Shown here: positions 27,516 to 36,640 of the stretch, piece after piece
Layout of the letters: every line of letters begins with the position of its first letter
Position numbering within the stretch: position 1 is the first letter of the stretch
Assembly: GCA_902363625.1 (NCBI GenBank)
Contig: CABJAS010000009.1
Coordinates: 62,001-126,000 of the forward strand
Origin: Clostridiaceae bacterium
GTDB taxonomy: Bacteria > Bacillota_I > Bacilli_A > Erysipelotrichales > Coprobacillaceae
Direction: 5' to 3'
Length of the DNA: 64,000 nucleotides
The notes under the pieces: generated by a model
The model's input: only the letters and a program-made list of their open reading frames with translations
The model's database searches: none
What the model was told of the DNA's origin: nothing
Made by a program: the position numbers and the translations under genes

Positions 27516-28598
27516 TTATTCCTTATTTTTTAATCTACGTTCAAAGTATCGTTTATTTTGCAAATACGCCTGACTATCCGGTTTAGCTTGTCCAGCTAAT
27601 TCATTATAGAAATTAGCCGTTTCATAGTCCCCCAACGTATCATAACATAAGCATATTTGAATACTAGGAATATAGTCATAACAATCTGGCAATACAAAAG
27701 CACCTGAAGTATCATCGCGTTTGCAAGACATCGCTACCGCATACCAATAAATAGCCTGCTCATATGAACGCATCTCTAAAAAATATTTTCCTAAATCACA
27801 GCAAACTTCTGCCCTTGGAAGATCATAACGCATACTGTTCAACAGCCAACTCACGGCTTCTTGCATATTCCCTAGCTGGTGATAACAGTAACCAAGGAAC
27901 TGACAAGCGGAAATATTGTTTTCAACCCATCCCTTTTTAGTGTTTAAGAAATGTTTGAATTCCATAATTGCTTCATCATACTGTCGATGATAATACAATT
28001 CTCTGGCATAATAAAAAATTTCCCTTGGAGTAAATACAGCACCTTCCTTTAACTTGCTTCTAAATATTTGAAGATTTCGTTTAGGATTGGACTGTTTAAT
28101 CTTTTTATGACTGATTGCTACATCACTATAGATAATCTTTCCTCTAGGTAAAATTGCTTCATGTACAAATCCTCCCCAACGAAAATTATCAATTCTTCTT
28201 AAAAGACGTTCTCGATAATACGTAAAAGTTGGTTTACCAGCATCATCAAAGCCAGTGTTATATTTCATCATCACTACTGAGGTATCCTCTGGTAAAGTTT
28301 TTTTCAACTCTAGCAATCCTTCTCTATCTTTATCCAAAATCACATCGTCTGCATCAAGCCACATACAATAATCTTTTGTAGCCTTAGAAAAGGAATAGTT
28401 TCTTGCTTTAGAAAAATCATTACACCATACAAAATCATAGACCTGATCAGTATATTTTTCAGCAATTTTTTTGGTACGATCCGTTGACCCTGTATCAACA
28501 ATGATGATTTCATCGGCAATATCCTGAACCGATCTTAATGCTCGATCCAATACATCTTCTTCATTCTTTACAATCATGCATACACTTATTGTTGTCAT
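27516..28598 (-). CDS. Family 2 glycosyltransferase with TPR repeats (SgtA-like)
   Basis: 360 aa. The GT-A domain occupies residues 1-190: TTISVCMIVKNEEDVLDRAL, then IIIVDTGSTDRT and the metal-binding LDADD. The C-terminal 170 residues are helical TPR-like repeats (YYARELYYHRQYDEAIMEF, LGYCYHQLGNMQEAVSWL, DLGKYFLEMRSYEQAIYWY). This architecture is known for protein glycosyltransferases such as SgtA, encoded beside bclA3 in C. difficile. Here it lies directly upstream of the Thr-rich collagen-like gene, the natural substrate candidate. The start at 28598 (MTTISV) matches the family; the SD is weak (GGTG). Confidence 0.85.
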   Translation of the reverse strand: MTTISVCMIVKNEEDVLDRALRSVQDIADEIIIVDTGSTDRTKKIAEKYTDQVYDFVWCNDFSKARNYSFSKATKDYCMWLDADDVILDKDREGLLELKKTLPEDTSVVMMKYNTGFDDAGKPTFTYYRERLLRRIDNFRWGGFVHEAILPRGKIIYSDVAISHKKIKQSNPKRNLQIFRSKLKEGAVFTPREIFYYARELYYHRQYDEAIMEFKHFLNTKKGWVENNISACQFLGYCYHQLGNMQEAVSWLLNSMRYDLPRAEVCCDLGKYFLEMRSYEQAIYWYAVAMSCKRDDTSGAFVLPDCYDYIPSIQICLCYDTLGDYETANFYNELAGQAKPDSQAYLQNKRYFERRLKNKE

Positions 28599-28708
28599 TT
28601 TATTCACCAATATAACATATGCGTTTATCAGTAAAAAGGAAACTCTTCTTACTTGATTATTATTTTAATTACTTTGTTTTGAACTAATAACCAGGCATTC
28701 ATTTTAAT

Positions 28709-28734
28709 GAAAAAGACCTTGCAAACAAGATCTT
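28709..28734 (-). terminator. Terminator after the pilus operon and NUDIX gene
   Basis: Minus strand AAGATCTTG pairs with CAAGGTCTT (9 bp, one G-U) with loop TTTG, followed by TTTTC. It marks the end of the pil transcript. Confidence 0.75.
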
Positions 28735-28746
28735 ACACTATGTATA

Positions 28747-29319
28747 TCACTGATTATTATTCAACCCTTTAGCAAAGTGAATAAGTTTATTATACAAATA
28801 TACGTCATGTGCATCGAAATATTCGCTCGTAAACTTATCAATAGCTAACCATTCCACTCCACTGTTTTCACCTGGACAAATAGATAGGGATTCACTCTCT
28901 TCGCAAATCAATATATATGCAACCGATAAATGCAGATGTGCATTAACATATTTACCGCGTCTAGTATGACTGAATACTGGTAAAATATCCAATGAAGCAA
29001 TTCTATCTGTAAGGGGGATAATGTGCTGTACTCCGGTTTCCTCTCTTGCTTCTTTAATCGCTACACCTAATAGATCATCATCACCATCCGCATGACCGCC
29101 TGTCCATGCCCAGGCATTTCTGATATTATGATGAATCAGTAATACTTTATCCAAAGCCGGATTCATAATAAAGCCTGAACTCGTAATATGAGCGATTTCA
29201 TTATCCCGCAAAAGAACATTATCCTGATAAGCTTCAACATAATTAAGCATAATGCGCTGATCCGCTTCCTCTTGTTCATTACTTGGCTTGAAATTCTTTA
29301 TTAAATCTATATAATTCAT
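28747..29319 (-). CDS. NUDIX hydrolase
   Basis: 190 aa. Hydrolyses nucleoside-diphosphate-linked compounds; substrate unknown. The Nudix box is GHADGDDDLLGVAIKEAREE then TGV, starting near residue 75. The first conserved Glu is Asp, but the EAREETGV catalytic half is intact. The fold fits the IDI-like or MutT-like broad group. AAGGAG lies nine bases before the ATG and overlaps the end of the previous pseudopilin gene (6-nt gap), so it is co-transcribed as the last gene of the pilus operon. Why a NUDIX enzyme sits there is unclear. Confidence 0.85.
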   Translation of the reverse strand: MNYIDLIKNFKPSNEQEEADQRIMLNYVEAYQDNVLLRDNEIAHITSSGFIMNPALDKVLLIHHNIRNAWAWTGGHADGDDDLLGVAIKEAREETGVQHIIPLTDRIASLDILPVFSHTRRGKYVNAHLHLSVAYILICEESESLSICPGENSGVEWLAIDKFTSEYFDAHDVYLYNKLIHFAKGLNNNQ

Positions 29320-29325
29320 TTTTAT

Positions 29326-29832
29326 TTACTCCTTAAATAGTGAAAGCTCTATGGCAGGTACCTTAATCTTATTTATTAAAAACTGATATGCTGACAAAAG
29401 AGGCTCGTTATTTCCAGCCTGGGAGGTTTTATTGACATATACTTTTCCATCGTTATAGCAAACATACTGCCCATCTAAAACAAATTCAAAATAGTATAAT
29501 TGTCTGTTTTTAATTTCGATCACAAAAGTATCCGGATCAACTTCCTCAATCAATTCAGCCTCTTTTAAAATATCCTCTTTTTTCATATCAACCAAATCTT
29601 GCAAAGACTGCCCGGTATCCGTCGCTGTTTTTCTTAGGTCGGCAATCTTTGTTTCCGTACTTATCAGAACCACTTTTCCTTGTGCAATTAATTCTGCTTC
29701 TCCCGCATCTTTAACAAACCAGCTTAAATTAGGCGCTACAGCTGCAGCTAAAATAACAATGATTGCAATTACAACAATCAATTCAATTAAAGAAAACCCA
29801 TCTTTATTTTTAGAAAAACTGATTAAATTCAT
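29326..29832 (-). CDS. Type IV pseudopilin
   Basis: 168 aa. The class III signal NKDG/FSLIE is cut by PilD after Gly12, with Glu5 of the mature protein present and a hydrophobic helix (LIVVIAIIVILAAAVAP). The globular part holds a repeat-like acidic region and an IEIKNRQLYYFEFVLDGQYV beta segment. The start overlaps pilT by 23 nt. It follows pilT rather than clustering with the other minor pilins, so it may be a second structural pilin or the initiating subunit. Confidence 0.88.
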   Translation of the reverse strand: MNLISFSKNKDGFSLIELIVVIAIIVILAAAVAPNLSWFVKDAGEAELIAQGKVVLISTETKIADLRKTATDTGQSLQDLVDMKKEDILKEAELIEEVDPDTFVIEIKNRQLYYFEFVLDGQYVCYNDGKVYVNKTSQAGNNEPLLSAYQFLINKIKVPAIELSLFKE

Positions 29833-30859
29833 TAAGATCTTTTACAACTTTCTGAGCATCTTGGATTAATACTTTTCTTTCCCTTACCAATTGTGCCAAA
29901 GAGAAATTTAAGGATTGCATCCCAACACTTTTACCTGTTTGTATAACTGAATCAATTTGATGGATTTCTTTTTTACGAATAAGATTTTTTATTGCGTCTG
30001 TTCCAATCATGATCTCAAATCCAGCAATTCGTCCGGTGCCATCCGCTTTTGGCAGTAATGTCTGTGTAATAACAGCGTTGATTACTCCGGAAAGCTGCAT
30101 ACGGATTTGTTCCTGCTTTTCTGATGGAAAAACATCAATAATACGATCAATTGTTTTTGCTGCGCCAATGGTGTGCAATGTCGAAAATACCAAATGTCCC
30201 GTTTCAGCCAAGGTAATTGCCGCACTCATCGTTTCATAGTCACGCATTTCTCCTACCAGTATTACATCTGGATCTTCACGCATTGCAGAACGAAGTGCCT
30301 CATCAAAACCGCTCACGTCTGCCCCTATCTCTCTTTGATGAATTAATGCTTGTTTTTGCTTGTATACATATTCTACCGGATCCTCCACAGTCAGAATATG
30401 GCAGCTGCGATGTTCATTAATATAATCGATAATTGCCGCTAAAGAAGTGGATTTACCGCTCCCCGTTGGACCTGTTATCAATACCAATCCATTAGGTGCC
30501 ATTGCCAATTCTTTTAAGACAGGTGGAAGATTTAACTGTTCAATGGATAGAATTTCTTCATTAATTACACGTATCGCCGCGCACACTTTGTACTGCTGAC
30601 GAAATATATTAACACGATATCGCATATTTTGATCGTCCACATAGACAAAGTCTAAATCTCTTCGATGCTGAAAAGCTTCAATTAAATATTCAGGTATAAT
30701 CGATTCTATCATTAAACTTGATAATGAAGCGTCAATTGGTTCAAAATAGTCAAACAGATTGCCATCTTTTCTAAGCTTAATGTTTTCTCCTTCACTGATA
30801 TGAACATCAGAACATTTCTGCTGTCGTGCATAGGCTAAAATCTCATTTATTTTACTCAT
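29810..30859 (-). CDS. pilT: PilT, pilus retraction ATPase
   Basis: 349 aa. Hexameric cytoplasmic ATPase that depolymerises the pilus and powers twitching. Walker A GPTGSGKS is near 132-139, the Asp box TVEDPVEYVY follows, Walker B is VILVGEMRD, and the His box is GHLVFSTLHT. The C-terminal AIKNLIRKKEIHQI segment corresponds to the AIRNLIRE motif specific to PilT. GGAGGAAG precedes the ATG, 18 nt after pilB. Its presence implies retractile pili. Confidence 0.95.
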   Translation of the reverse strand: MSKINEILAYARQQKCSDVHISEGENIKLRKDGNLFDYFEPIDASLSSLMIESIIPEYLIEAFQHRRDLDFVYVDDQNMRYRVNIFRQQYKVCAAIRVINEEILSIEQLNLPPVLKELAMAPNGLVLITGPTGSGKSTSLAAIIDYINEHRSCHILTVEDPVEYVYKQKQALIHQREIGADVSGFDEALRSAMREDPDVILVGEMRDYETMSAAITLAETGHLVFSTLHTIGAAKTIDRIIDVFPSEKQEQIRMQLSGVINAVITQTLLPKADGTGRIAGFEIMIGTDAIKNLIRKKEIHQIDSVIQTGKSVGMQSLNFSLAQLVRERKVLIQDAQKVVKDLNEFNQFF

Positions 30860-30877
30860 TATAGTTCTTCCTCCTAT

Positions 30878-32551
30878 TTATAGGTAGACAACAACTTTCT
30901 GTAGCTCCTCAACTGTCGTTTGCCCAGCTTTTACTAAGTCTAATGCGCCATCACCTAAAGATACAAGCTGCTGACTTTCTTTTATATAAGCATAAATATC
31001 ATCAATATCTGCATGAGCGGAAATCATTTTACGAACTTGACTGTCAATAATAATAATTTCATGTATCGCCATACGTCCTTTATACCCTGTATTATTACAG
31101 TTTGGACATCCCTTGCCATGATACACATAATCAATATCTTCTCCTACTGCCACTTTATCTGCAGCACTGGCTAAAACTTTTTCCTTGCAATGCGGACAGA
31201 TTGTACGAACTAAACGCTGCGCAACAACACCCACTAAAGAGTTTGCCACCATATAAGGTTCTACTCCCATATCTTCTAGTCGAACAATAGCGCTGACTGC
31301 ATCATTGGTATGCAGTGTAGAGAACACTAAATGCCCGGTAATCGAAGCTCTGACTGAAATAGCTGCTGTCTCTGCATCACGCGTTTCTCCAACCATGATT
31401 ACATCCGGATCCTGTCTTAATAAAGCCCTCAATCCACTTTCAAAAGTTAATCCCGCCATATTATTCACCTGCATCTGATTAACACGGTCAATACGTTTTT
31501 CAACTGGATCTTCAATTGTAGAGATATTAATTTGACGCTTTGATAATTCCTCTAAAATCATATAAAGCGTTGTTGTTTTCCCACTCCCGGTCGGTCCTGT
31601 CACATAAATAACCCCATGGGGCATATTAATCATTTTACATATTTTCTTATAATTTTCAGGTGTCATTCCAAATGTATTCTGCTGCACAATTCTAGCGTTC
31701 GTATTAAGAAAACGCAATACCACCTTTTCACCAAAGATTGTAGGAATAATAGAGACACGAGCATTAATTTCTATCCCATCAATAATTCCCACAAAATGAC
31801 CATCCTGCGGCACTCGTTTTTCCGCAATATCCAGATTAGATAAAATTTTGATACGAACTACTAATGAATCTAATAAGCTTTTATTTAACTTTAAGAAATC
31901 AACGATCATACCATCAATACGCATACGAACTAGGATTTCATCTTCAAACGGTTCGATATGAATATCACTGGCATTATTTGTATATCCGCGGCTGACTAAT
32001 GAATTGAATAATTTTACAACCGGTGTATCATCTTCATTGGCATCAAACAAATCTAAAATATCATCATTCACCTTTTGTACATTACTATTCACCTGCCTGG
32101 CTACTTTTCGTGTTTCAAGTTCCTGATAGTAATAATGAATGGCATTATTTACTTCATTCTTCGTTGCCAAAGCCACTTTAATATTTAGTCCAGTAACTAA
32201 CCTTACATCCTCTATTCCATAAAAATTTAACGGATCATTGGTAACTACCATTAAATTTCCTGTTTCATCTAAACCATAAGCAAAGATGTTGTATTTCTTT
32301 GCAACCGGTTCTGGTATCTTTTCCACAGCTTCCATATTGACATCAATTGTTCCTAAAGGAATAATCGGTTCAGCCAACTTATCGGATAAAGCCTGTAACG
32401 TTTGCTCCTCAGTAATAAAGCCTAAACGAACAAGGTGTTCCCCTAAACGCATCGAACGATCCTCTTTCTGAGCATTCAAGGCAATATTTAATTGTTCATC
32501 ATCAATATAACCATATTCTTTTAATACTTCCCCGATAGGTATATTTTTCAT
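30878..32551 (-). CDS. pilB: PilB, pilus extension ATPase
   Basis: 557 aa. Assembly ATPase. The N-terminal MshEN/T2SSE-N domain (residues 1-140: IGEVLKEYGYIDDEQLNIAL, LGEHLVRLGFITEEQTLQAL) belongs to a class that in some PilB/MshE proteins binds c-di-GMP. Then come Walker A GPTGSGKTTTL, Asp box TIEDPVEKRID, Walker B VIMVGETRD and His box GHLVFSTLHTND. A tetracysteine zinc motif CPHC/CPNC near 460-480 is typical of PilB. AAAGGAG precedes the ATG. Three GGDEF genes lie 15 to 20 kb away. Confidence 0.95.
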   Translation of the reverse strand: MKNIPIGEVLKEYGYIDDEQLNIALNAQKEDRSMRLGEHLVRLGFITEEQTLQALSDKLAEPIIPLGTIDVNMEAVEKIPEPVAKKYNIFAYGLDETGNLMVVTNDPLNFYGIEDVRLVTGLNIKVALATKNEVNNAIHYYYQELETRKVARQVNSNVQKVNDDILDLFDANEDDTPVVKLFNSLVSRGYTNNASDIHIEPFEDEILVRMRIDGMIVDFLKLNKSLLDSLVVRIKILSNLDIAEKRVPQDGHFVGIIDGIEINARVSIIPTIFGEKVVLRFLNTNARIVQQNTFGMTPENYKKICKMINMPHGVIYVTGPTGSGKTTTLYMILEELSKRQINISTIEDPVEKRIDRVNQMQVNNMAGLTFESGLRALLRQDPDVIMVGETRDAETAAISVRASITGHLVFSTLHTNDAVSAIVRLEDMGVEPYMVANSLVGVVAQRLVRTICPHCKEKVLASAADKVAVGEDIDYVYHGKGCPNCNNTGYKGRMAIHEIIIIDSQVRKMISAHADIDDIYAYIKESQQLVSLGDGALDLVKAGQTTVEELQKVVVYL

Positions 32552-32569
32552 AACCGTTTCTCCTTTATT

Positions 32570-33952
32570 TTAATTTCCAACATTTGCCCAATATTTTTTC
32601 TCATTATAGATATCATCCTTCGGAATTGTTTTATCCTTAATTTTCTGCTGTGCTTTAATATAGAAAGCTCCGCCACTATAGTAGTACACGACATCTTCTT
32701 TTTCATAACCACTAAGGTCATCAAATCGAATCTGCAAATGCTTCCACTCGTATTTATCACTGTCTTTTGGATTTTCTTTTGTACTTCCGGTTACACAGAT
32801 ATAATAATCTGCCAGATCATCATTTCCTTCATATCCATTTGCATAAATTTTAACGATATCGTCTTTTTGATAGCTTTGCTCCTTTTTATATTCTTTTATA
32901 TCAACTACCCCATCTAATTGGTTACGCACCGTTTTTATCTTAATTTGGTAAGAATTAGTATAGACAGTTTCTTTAAGAATTTCCTCAACCGTTTTGTCCG
33001 CCGTATCTTTTAGGAGCTCCCAATGATTGCTATTTGGATCTGTTGGAACTGGATTATAGCCTGTCTGAATTATATCTACTTTGCAACGATAATAGTTTTC
33101 CTCAAAGATAACAATATCTCCTCTTTGATATCCACTTTTTGTATCAAAATAAGCATCTATTTTTTTCCATGTGCTAGATTGTTGATCCGGTGACTGATTA
33201 GTAGAAGAATATTCCACCATACAATACCACCAATAGCCATTATGGAATACCATATCCCCTCGTCGATATAAATGGTTATCTATCCATATTTGAGTATTAT
33301 TATAGTTATTTAAGAAAGCAATCTGATCTGCTACAGTTCCAGTAACTTTTATTGGCTTTTCATCAACAATCGTTTGTGTCGCTTTTCTTATATAATAAAT
33401 ACGTACATTTTTACTAGAAAGTGCATAAGCTTCATTTAATCCATCAAAAGGTAAATAGGAACTATCTTTCTCAGAGCGTAATGTCAGATTTGAAAGTTTT
33501 AATGTATTAAGAACATCGTATTCCTCTTTTTCATTTTTCATAAATGAATATTGAACATCAAACTGATCACTATTCACAAAATCAGATAGAGTCATTTCTA
33601 ATCGATTTCCATAATAAAAGGCAGAGGAAAATACTTTGTACTCATTCATCACATTTCCAGCATCGTCATTTTGAACCAAAGCTCCATCAACAATATCCAA
33701 ATAACACCAATTATCGCCCTCCGGTTTAGTTTGTGTAATGCGAATATCACTGGCATATTCTAACTCTTCTTTTACATATCGGCTGATTTCGTCCAATGCT
33801 CGCTTACTGACATCTTCCTGAGTTGAATCTCCAAACAAATCAAAAGAGGAAAGAATGATGGATCCAGCAAGTGCCATGACGATCGAAACGATCAATAATA
33901 CCACTACGATTTCAACTAAAGTAAATCCTTTATGATCTAATTTTCGTTTCAT
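32570..33952 (-). CDS. PilW-like minor pseudopilin with four CBM5/12-like modules
   Basis: 460 aa, more than twice the usual minor pilin size. Residues 1-35 carry a class III signal (KLDHKG/FTLVE, cut after Gly9) and the pilin helix. Residues 36-200 form a PilW/GspJ-like globular domain. From about 222 to 458 there are four tandem modules of about 45-55 aa with the pattern Tyr-x-x-Gly/Asp-Asp-x-Val ... aromatic cluster ... Trp: YRRGDMV/YWWYCM/TWKKI, YQRGDIV/YYRCKV/HWELL, YQKDDIV/DYYICV/YEWKHL, YEKEDVV/AFYIKA/YWANV. This matches the short CBM5/12 (chitin-binding type 3) pattern of chitinases. It probably forms a sugar-binding pilus tip. SD GGAGG is 9 nt from the ATG; it is co-transcribed with the other pil genes. 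Confidence 0.85.
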   Translation of the reverse strand: MKRKLDHKGFTLVEIVVVLLIVSIVMALAGSIILSSFDLFGDSTQEDVSKRALDEISRYVKEELEYASDIRITQTKPEGDNWCYLDIVDGALVQNDDAGNVMNEYKVFSSAFYYGNRLEMTLSDFVNSDQFDVQYSFMKNEKEEYDVLNTLKLSNLTLRSEKDSSYLPFDGLNEAYALSSKNVRIYYIRKATQTIVDEKPIKVTGTVADQIAFLNNYNNTQIWIDNHLYRRGDMVFHNGYWWYCMVEYSSTNQSPDQQSSTWKKIDAYFDTKSGYQRGDIVIFEENYYRCKVDIIQTGYNPVPTDPNSNHWELLKDTADKTVEEILKETVYTNSYQIKIKTVRNQLDGVVDIKEYKKEQSYQKDDIVKIYANGYEGNDDLADYYICVTGSTKENPKDSDKYEWKHLQIRFDDLSGYEKEDVVYYYSGGAFYIKAQQKIKDKTIPKDDIYNEKKYWANVGN

Positions 33953-33971
33953 TCATTCTCCCCTCCTCATA

Positions 33972-34943
33972 TTATTTAATTTTAGCCCATTTAGTTGGGT
34001 TTAAGAATTCTAAGTATAACTCACTTGCGTCCACTTTAAGATAAGCAGCTAAATTAATATAGGAATCTTTATCCATATTTCCAGAAGGGAATCTTCGATA
34101 ATACCATGCCTTCTCTTCTTGATTATAGATCAGCGAAGTTCGCCACTGATACGTATTCGCATTACTATAGGATGGTGCCGCATAATAAATGACATATTCT
34201 GCCATTTCTTCAGAAGTAATTTCTCCATTTTTAGCCCTAATTTTTGCACATAATGCATCAGGATTGGCAATATAGGCATGAATGTAATATTGCTTATCAC
34301 CTAAACGCATATTGGCTTCATGGGAAGTAGCAATCGGCGGCTTATGATCATTGTCAAAAATAATGTTGCATCGATCGACGACTTCTTTTTCTAAAGTAGG
34401 ATAATAGGCATTATCCTGATATTTTAAATAATACACAATATTCAATAAATCGTTACTATAAGAACCATAATAATTACTTGTGATGGGATCAACACCCTTA
34501 TCAGCTAGTAATTGATTGTAATAATTTACTCGGTCATTTTGTGTCGCCAGCATTGCCTGCTGAATCAATAATTCTGTCCAATCTTTAATAACAGAGTCAA
34601 TATTACTCTTTTCTTCCACTTCTCCATAACTGATCTTCTTCAAGCTCAATGTTCCTACTGTATCCACCTCGCTTGTTGCAGTGACCATCGTTGCTTCGAC
34701 TTCAATTTCTTTTCCATTTGCATTGATCATAATTGTTGTATCATTTTGAGCCAGCTGTGTTCCATTTTCCTCTTTTCCATTAAGAGCTGACAACTGGTCA
34801 TTTACATTTTGCGTATACACTTTAGAATCAATCATCATTTTAGCGACTGTTGTAAAACCGGAATAGAGGATAGCCGCCCCAATTGAAATAATGGCTGTCG
34901 CAATAACCACTTCAATTAAAGTCATCCCTTTCTTATTTAACAT
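33972..34943 (-). CDS. Minor type IV pseudopilin (PilV/GspI-like)
   Basis: 323 aa. Class III signal MLNKKG/MTLIE with Glu5, followed by a VVIATAIISIGAAILYSGF helix. The large soluble part (about 290 aa) is unlike any pilin domain I recognise and contains a Tyr/Asn-rich helical section (NYYGSYSNDLLNIVYYLK). GGTGG lies eight bases before the ATG at 34943; it overlaps the preceding gene by 11 nt. It probably sits with the PilW- and PilX-like subunits in a tip-initiation complex. Confidence 0.85.
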   Translation of the reverse strand: MLNKKGMTLIEVVIATAIISIGAAILYSGFTTVAKMMIDSKVYTQNVNDQLSALNGKEENGTQLAQNDTTIMINANGKEIEVEATMVTATSEVDTVGTLSLKKISYGEVEEKSNIDSVIKDWTELLIQQAMLATQNDRVNYYNQLLADKGVDPITSNYYGSYSNDLLNIVYYLKYQDNAYYPTLEKEVVDRCNIIFDNDHKPPIATSHEANMRLGDKQYYIHAYIANPDALCAKIRAKNGEITSEEMAEYVIYYAAPSYSNANTYQWRTSLIYNQEEKAWYYRRFPSGNMDKDSYINLAAYLKVDASELYLEFLNPTKWAKIK

Positions 34944-35385
34944 ACTCTTCACCACCGTAATAATCTAATTTCCAGTTTCCGCCATCATCATAGAGATATG
35001 CGGAGATCGACGCAGTTTGATTATTGTATTTTGTACTTACGCCTACGACTAAATAGGTGACTGTTTCATCTTCCGAGCTTGTTTTAAGCGTAATATATGC
35101 TTCTTCAACCTTTCCCATATTTTCCGGCAAGGTAATATCTAAATTAAGGCTGTCATTCGTTTTTTCCGGTATCAAAGTTTTATCATAGTCTCCGGTCTCT
35201 AACGCATAGATAACACTATCGATTGCTGATCGTGCAGATAATTCCGCCTGAGTACGACTGGCATTTTTAATAGATGTATTGTAATTCTTTTGAACAATCA
35301 TTAACCCGGCAGCAATGATGATGGTTATGACCATGATCACAACAATAGCCCAAACCAAAGCTGAACCACGTTCATTTTTCTTCAT
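34933..35385 (-). CDS. Minor pseudopilin, PilX-like with non-canonical N-terminus
   Basis: 150 aa. The N-terminus MKKNERG/SALVWAIVVIMVITII looks like the PilX/GspK class: a Gly before the cleavage point and a hydrophobic helix, but no Glu at position 5. Absence of Glu5 is a known trait of the subunit at the very tip (GspK/PilX-like). The rest is a short alpha/beta domain. AGGTGG precedes the ATG at 35385. It overlaps the next pseudopilin by 11 nt. Confidence 0.78.
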   Translation of the reverse strand: MKKNERGSALVWAIVVIMVITIIIAAGLMIVQKNYNTSIKNASRTQAELSARSAIDSVIYALETGDYDKTLIPEKTNDSLNLDITLPENMGKVEEAYITLKTSSEDETVTYLVVGVSTKYNNQTASISAYLYDDGGNWKLDYYGGEEYVK

Positions 35386-35405
35386 TATCACCACCTGCTT
35401 TCTTT

Positions 35406-36032
35406 TTATATTAGATATAAGATAAATGTTAAAGTAAATTCATATTGTCCATCGACTGTTGTGCTCGGAGTAGCCACCATAGTGGTCAGCTGCATCCCTT
35501 TGTCAGAATTCATATCCTCAATATAGGAATATACATTTCCCGGTAATCCACGTACACGCTGTGTCACTTCATAACATGGCATAACTTTAGAAGCCAACAT
35601 TTCCTCAACCGTCAGCTCTTCTGTTTTCGTTTCGGTTTTAGCTTCTTCTTCCTCTTCCTGCTCAGCAAACGGTTTAATAGGATCCGTAACAGTAAACTTA
35701 ATTGATAAATCTAAAGGCAGCAACGCATAATTCACCGTTTTCTTAGTGTAAAGATCATCCACATCTTCACTGTTAAAGGTAGTTTTATAAAAGCGTTCAC
35801 TCAATTCAGCATATTTATTAGCTGCATTCATCATATCTTCATCTAACGTACTATAATCCATTTGACTGCTCTCTAAGGTTTGATATGTTCCTTTGAGTGT
35901 ATCATACTCACTCTTAAGATATCGCTGCTTTGTTAATGAAGGCTGTATCAAAAGCAGCCATCCGCCAACACAGACTAGTAACAGCAACAAGATGTATAGA
36001 AGCTTTTTTTCTCTATGTGTCAATGTTTTCAT
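35406..36032 (-). CDS. pilO: PilO-like pilus alignment protein
   Basis: 208 aa. A bitopic inner-membrane protein with a short basic N-terminus, one membrane helix (LLYILLLLLVCVGGWLLLI, about 14-32), a coiled coil (about 35-85) and a C-terminal ferredoxin-like domain. An acidic insert (EQEEEEEAKTETKTEE) lies between them. Sequence similarity to PilO/GspM is weak, but topology and position after pilM and pilN fit. GGAGG lies nine bases before the ATG. One base separates it from pilN. Confidence 0.75.
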   Translation of the reverse strand: MKTLTHREKKLLYILLLLLVCVGGWLLLIQPSLTKQRYLKSEYDTLKGTYQTLESSQMDYSTLDEDMMNAANKYAELSERFYKTTFNSEDVDDLYTKKTVNYALLPLDLSIKFTVTDPIKPFAEQEEEEEAKTETKTEELTVEEMLASKVMPCYEVTQRVRGLPGNVYSYIEDMNSDKGMQLTTMVATPSTTVDGQYEFTLTFILYLI

Positions 36033-36033
36033 C

Positions 36034-36639
36034 TTAATTTGCCTCCAATACACAGGTGATTTTCATATTATACTTTAATTCTACAGTTTCTTTTTCCGTC
36101 GTCACTGTTGTCATCTCATTTCCGGTATATCCTTCATGACTAACTGAATTAAAGTAATGCAGTGATTTCAATGTTCTGACAACATTCTCACCCTTGGTAA
36201 CATCTGTCGTTTCAATATAAATATCAATGGTCGCCGTTTCATAATTATATACCATTGTTTTAATTATACTGTTTGATGAACAAGCCGAATCAATAGCAAC
36301 TAAAAGATACTTATCTAAAGTGGGATAACTGTCTATATTCGCTGTTATCTCTTCTAAATTTTTATTGTTTTTATCAATTTGTACATATAAATTATATTCT
36401 TCCTGACGATTTGCAAGTGCCATTTTTGTCTGTAAATCCGTAATATTATTTTGCATATCCAAGACATTCTGCTGTTTTTTATGTATATCTAAATTTAAAT
36501 AAACAAATCCGCCAACAAATACCACAATAATACAAACAATAGGAATAATCCGTTTGATTACTGCACGATTTTTACTATAGAAAGATTCTTTATAATTATA
36601 GGGGACTAATAAGTCAATATCTTTATTGCTGTTAAACAT
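36034..36639 (-). CDS. pilN: PilN-like pilus alignment protein
   Basis: 201 aa. The N-terminal cytoplasmic peptide DIDLLVPYNYKESFY corresponds to the conserved INLLP-type peptide by which PilN binds PilM. One membrane helix follows (IIPIVCIIVVFVGGFVYL), then a coiled coil and a C-terminal ferredoxin-like domain. AAGGGG precedes the ATG, and the gene starts one base after the pilM stop. It links cytoplasmic PilM to PilO outside the membrane. Confidence 0.8.
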   Translation of the reverse strand: MFNSNKDIDLLVPYNYKESFYSKNRAVIKRIIPIVCIIVVFVGGFVYLNLDIHKKQQNVLDMQNNITDLQTKMALANRQEEYNLYVQIDKNNKNLEEITANIDSYPTLDKYLLVAIDSACSSNSIIKTMVYNYETATIDIYIETTDVTKGENVVRTLKSLHYFNSVSHEGYTGNEMTTVTTEKETVELKYNMKITCVLEAN

Positions 36640-36640
36640 C

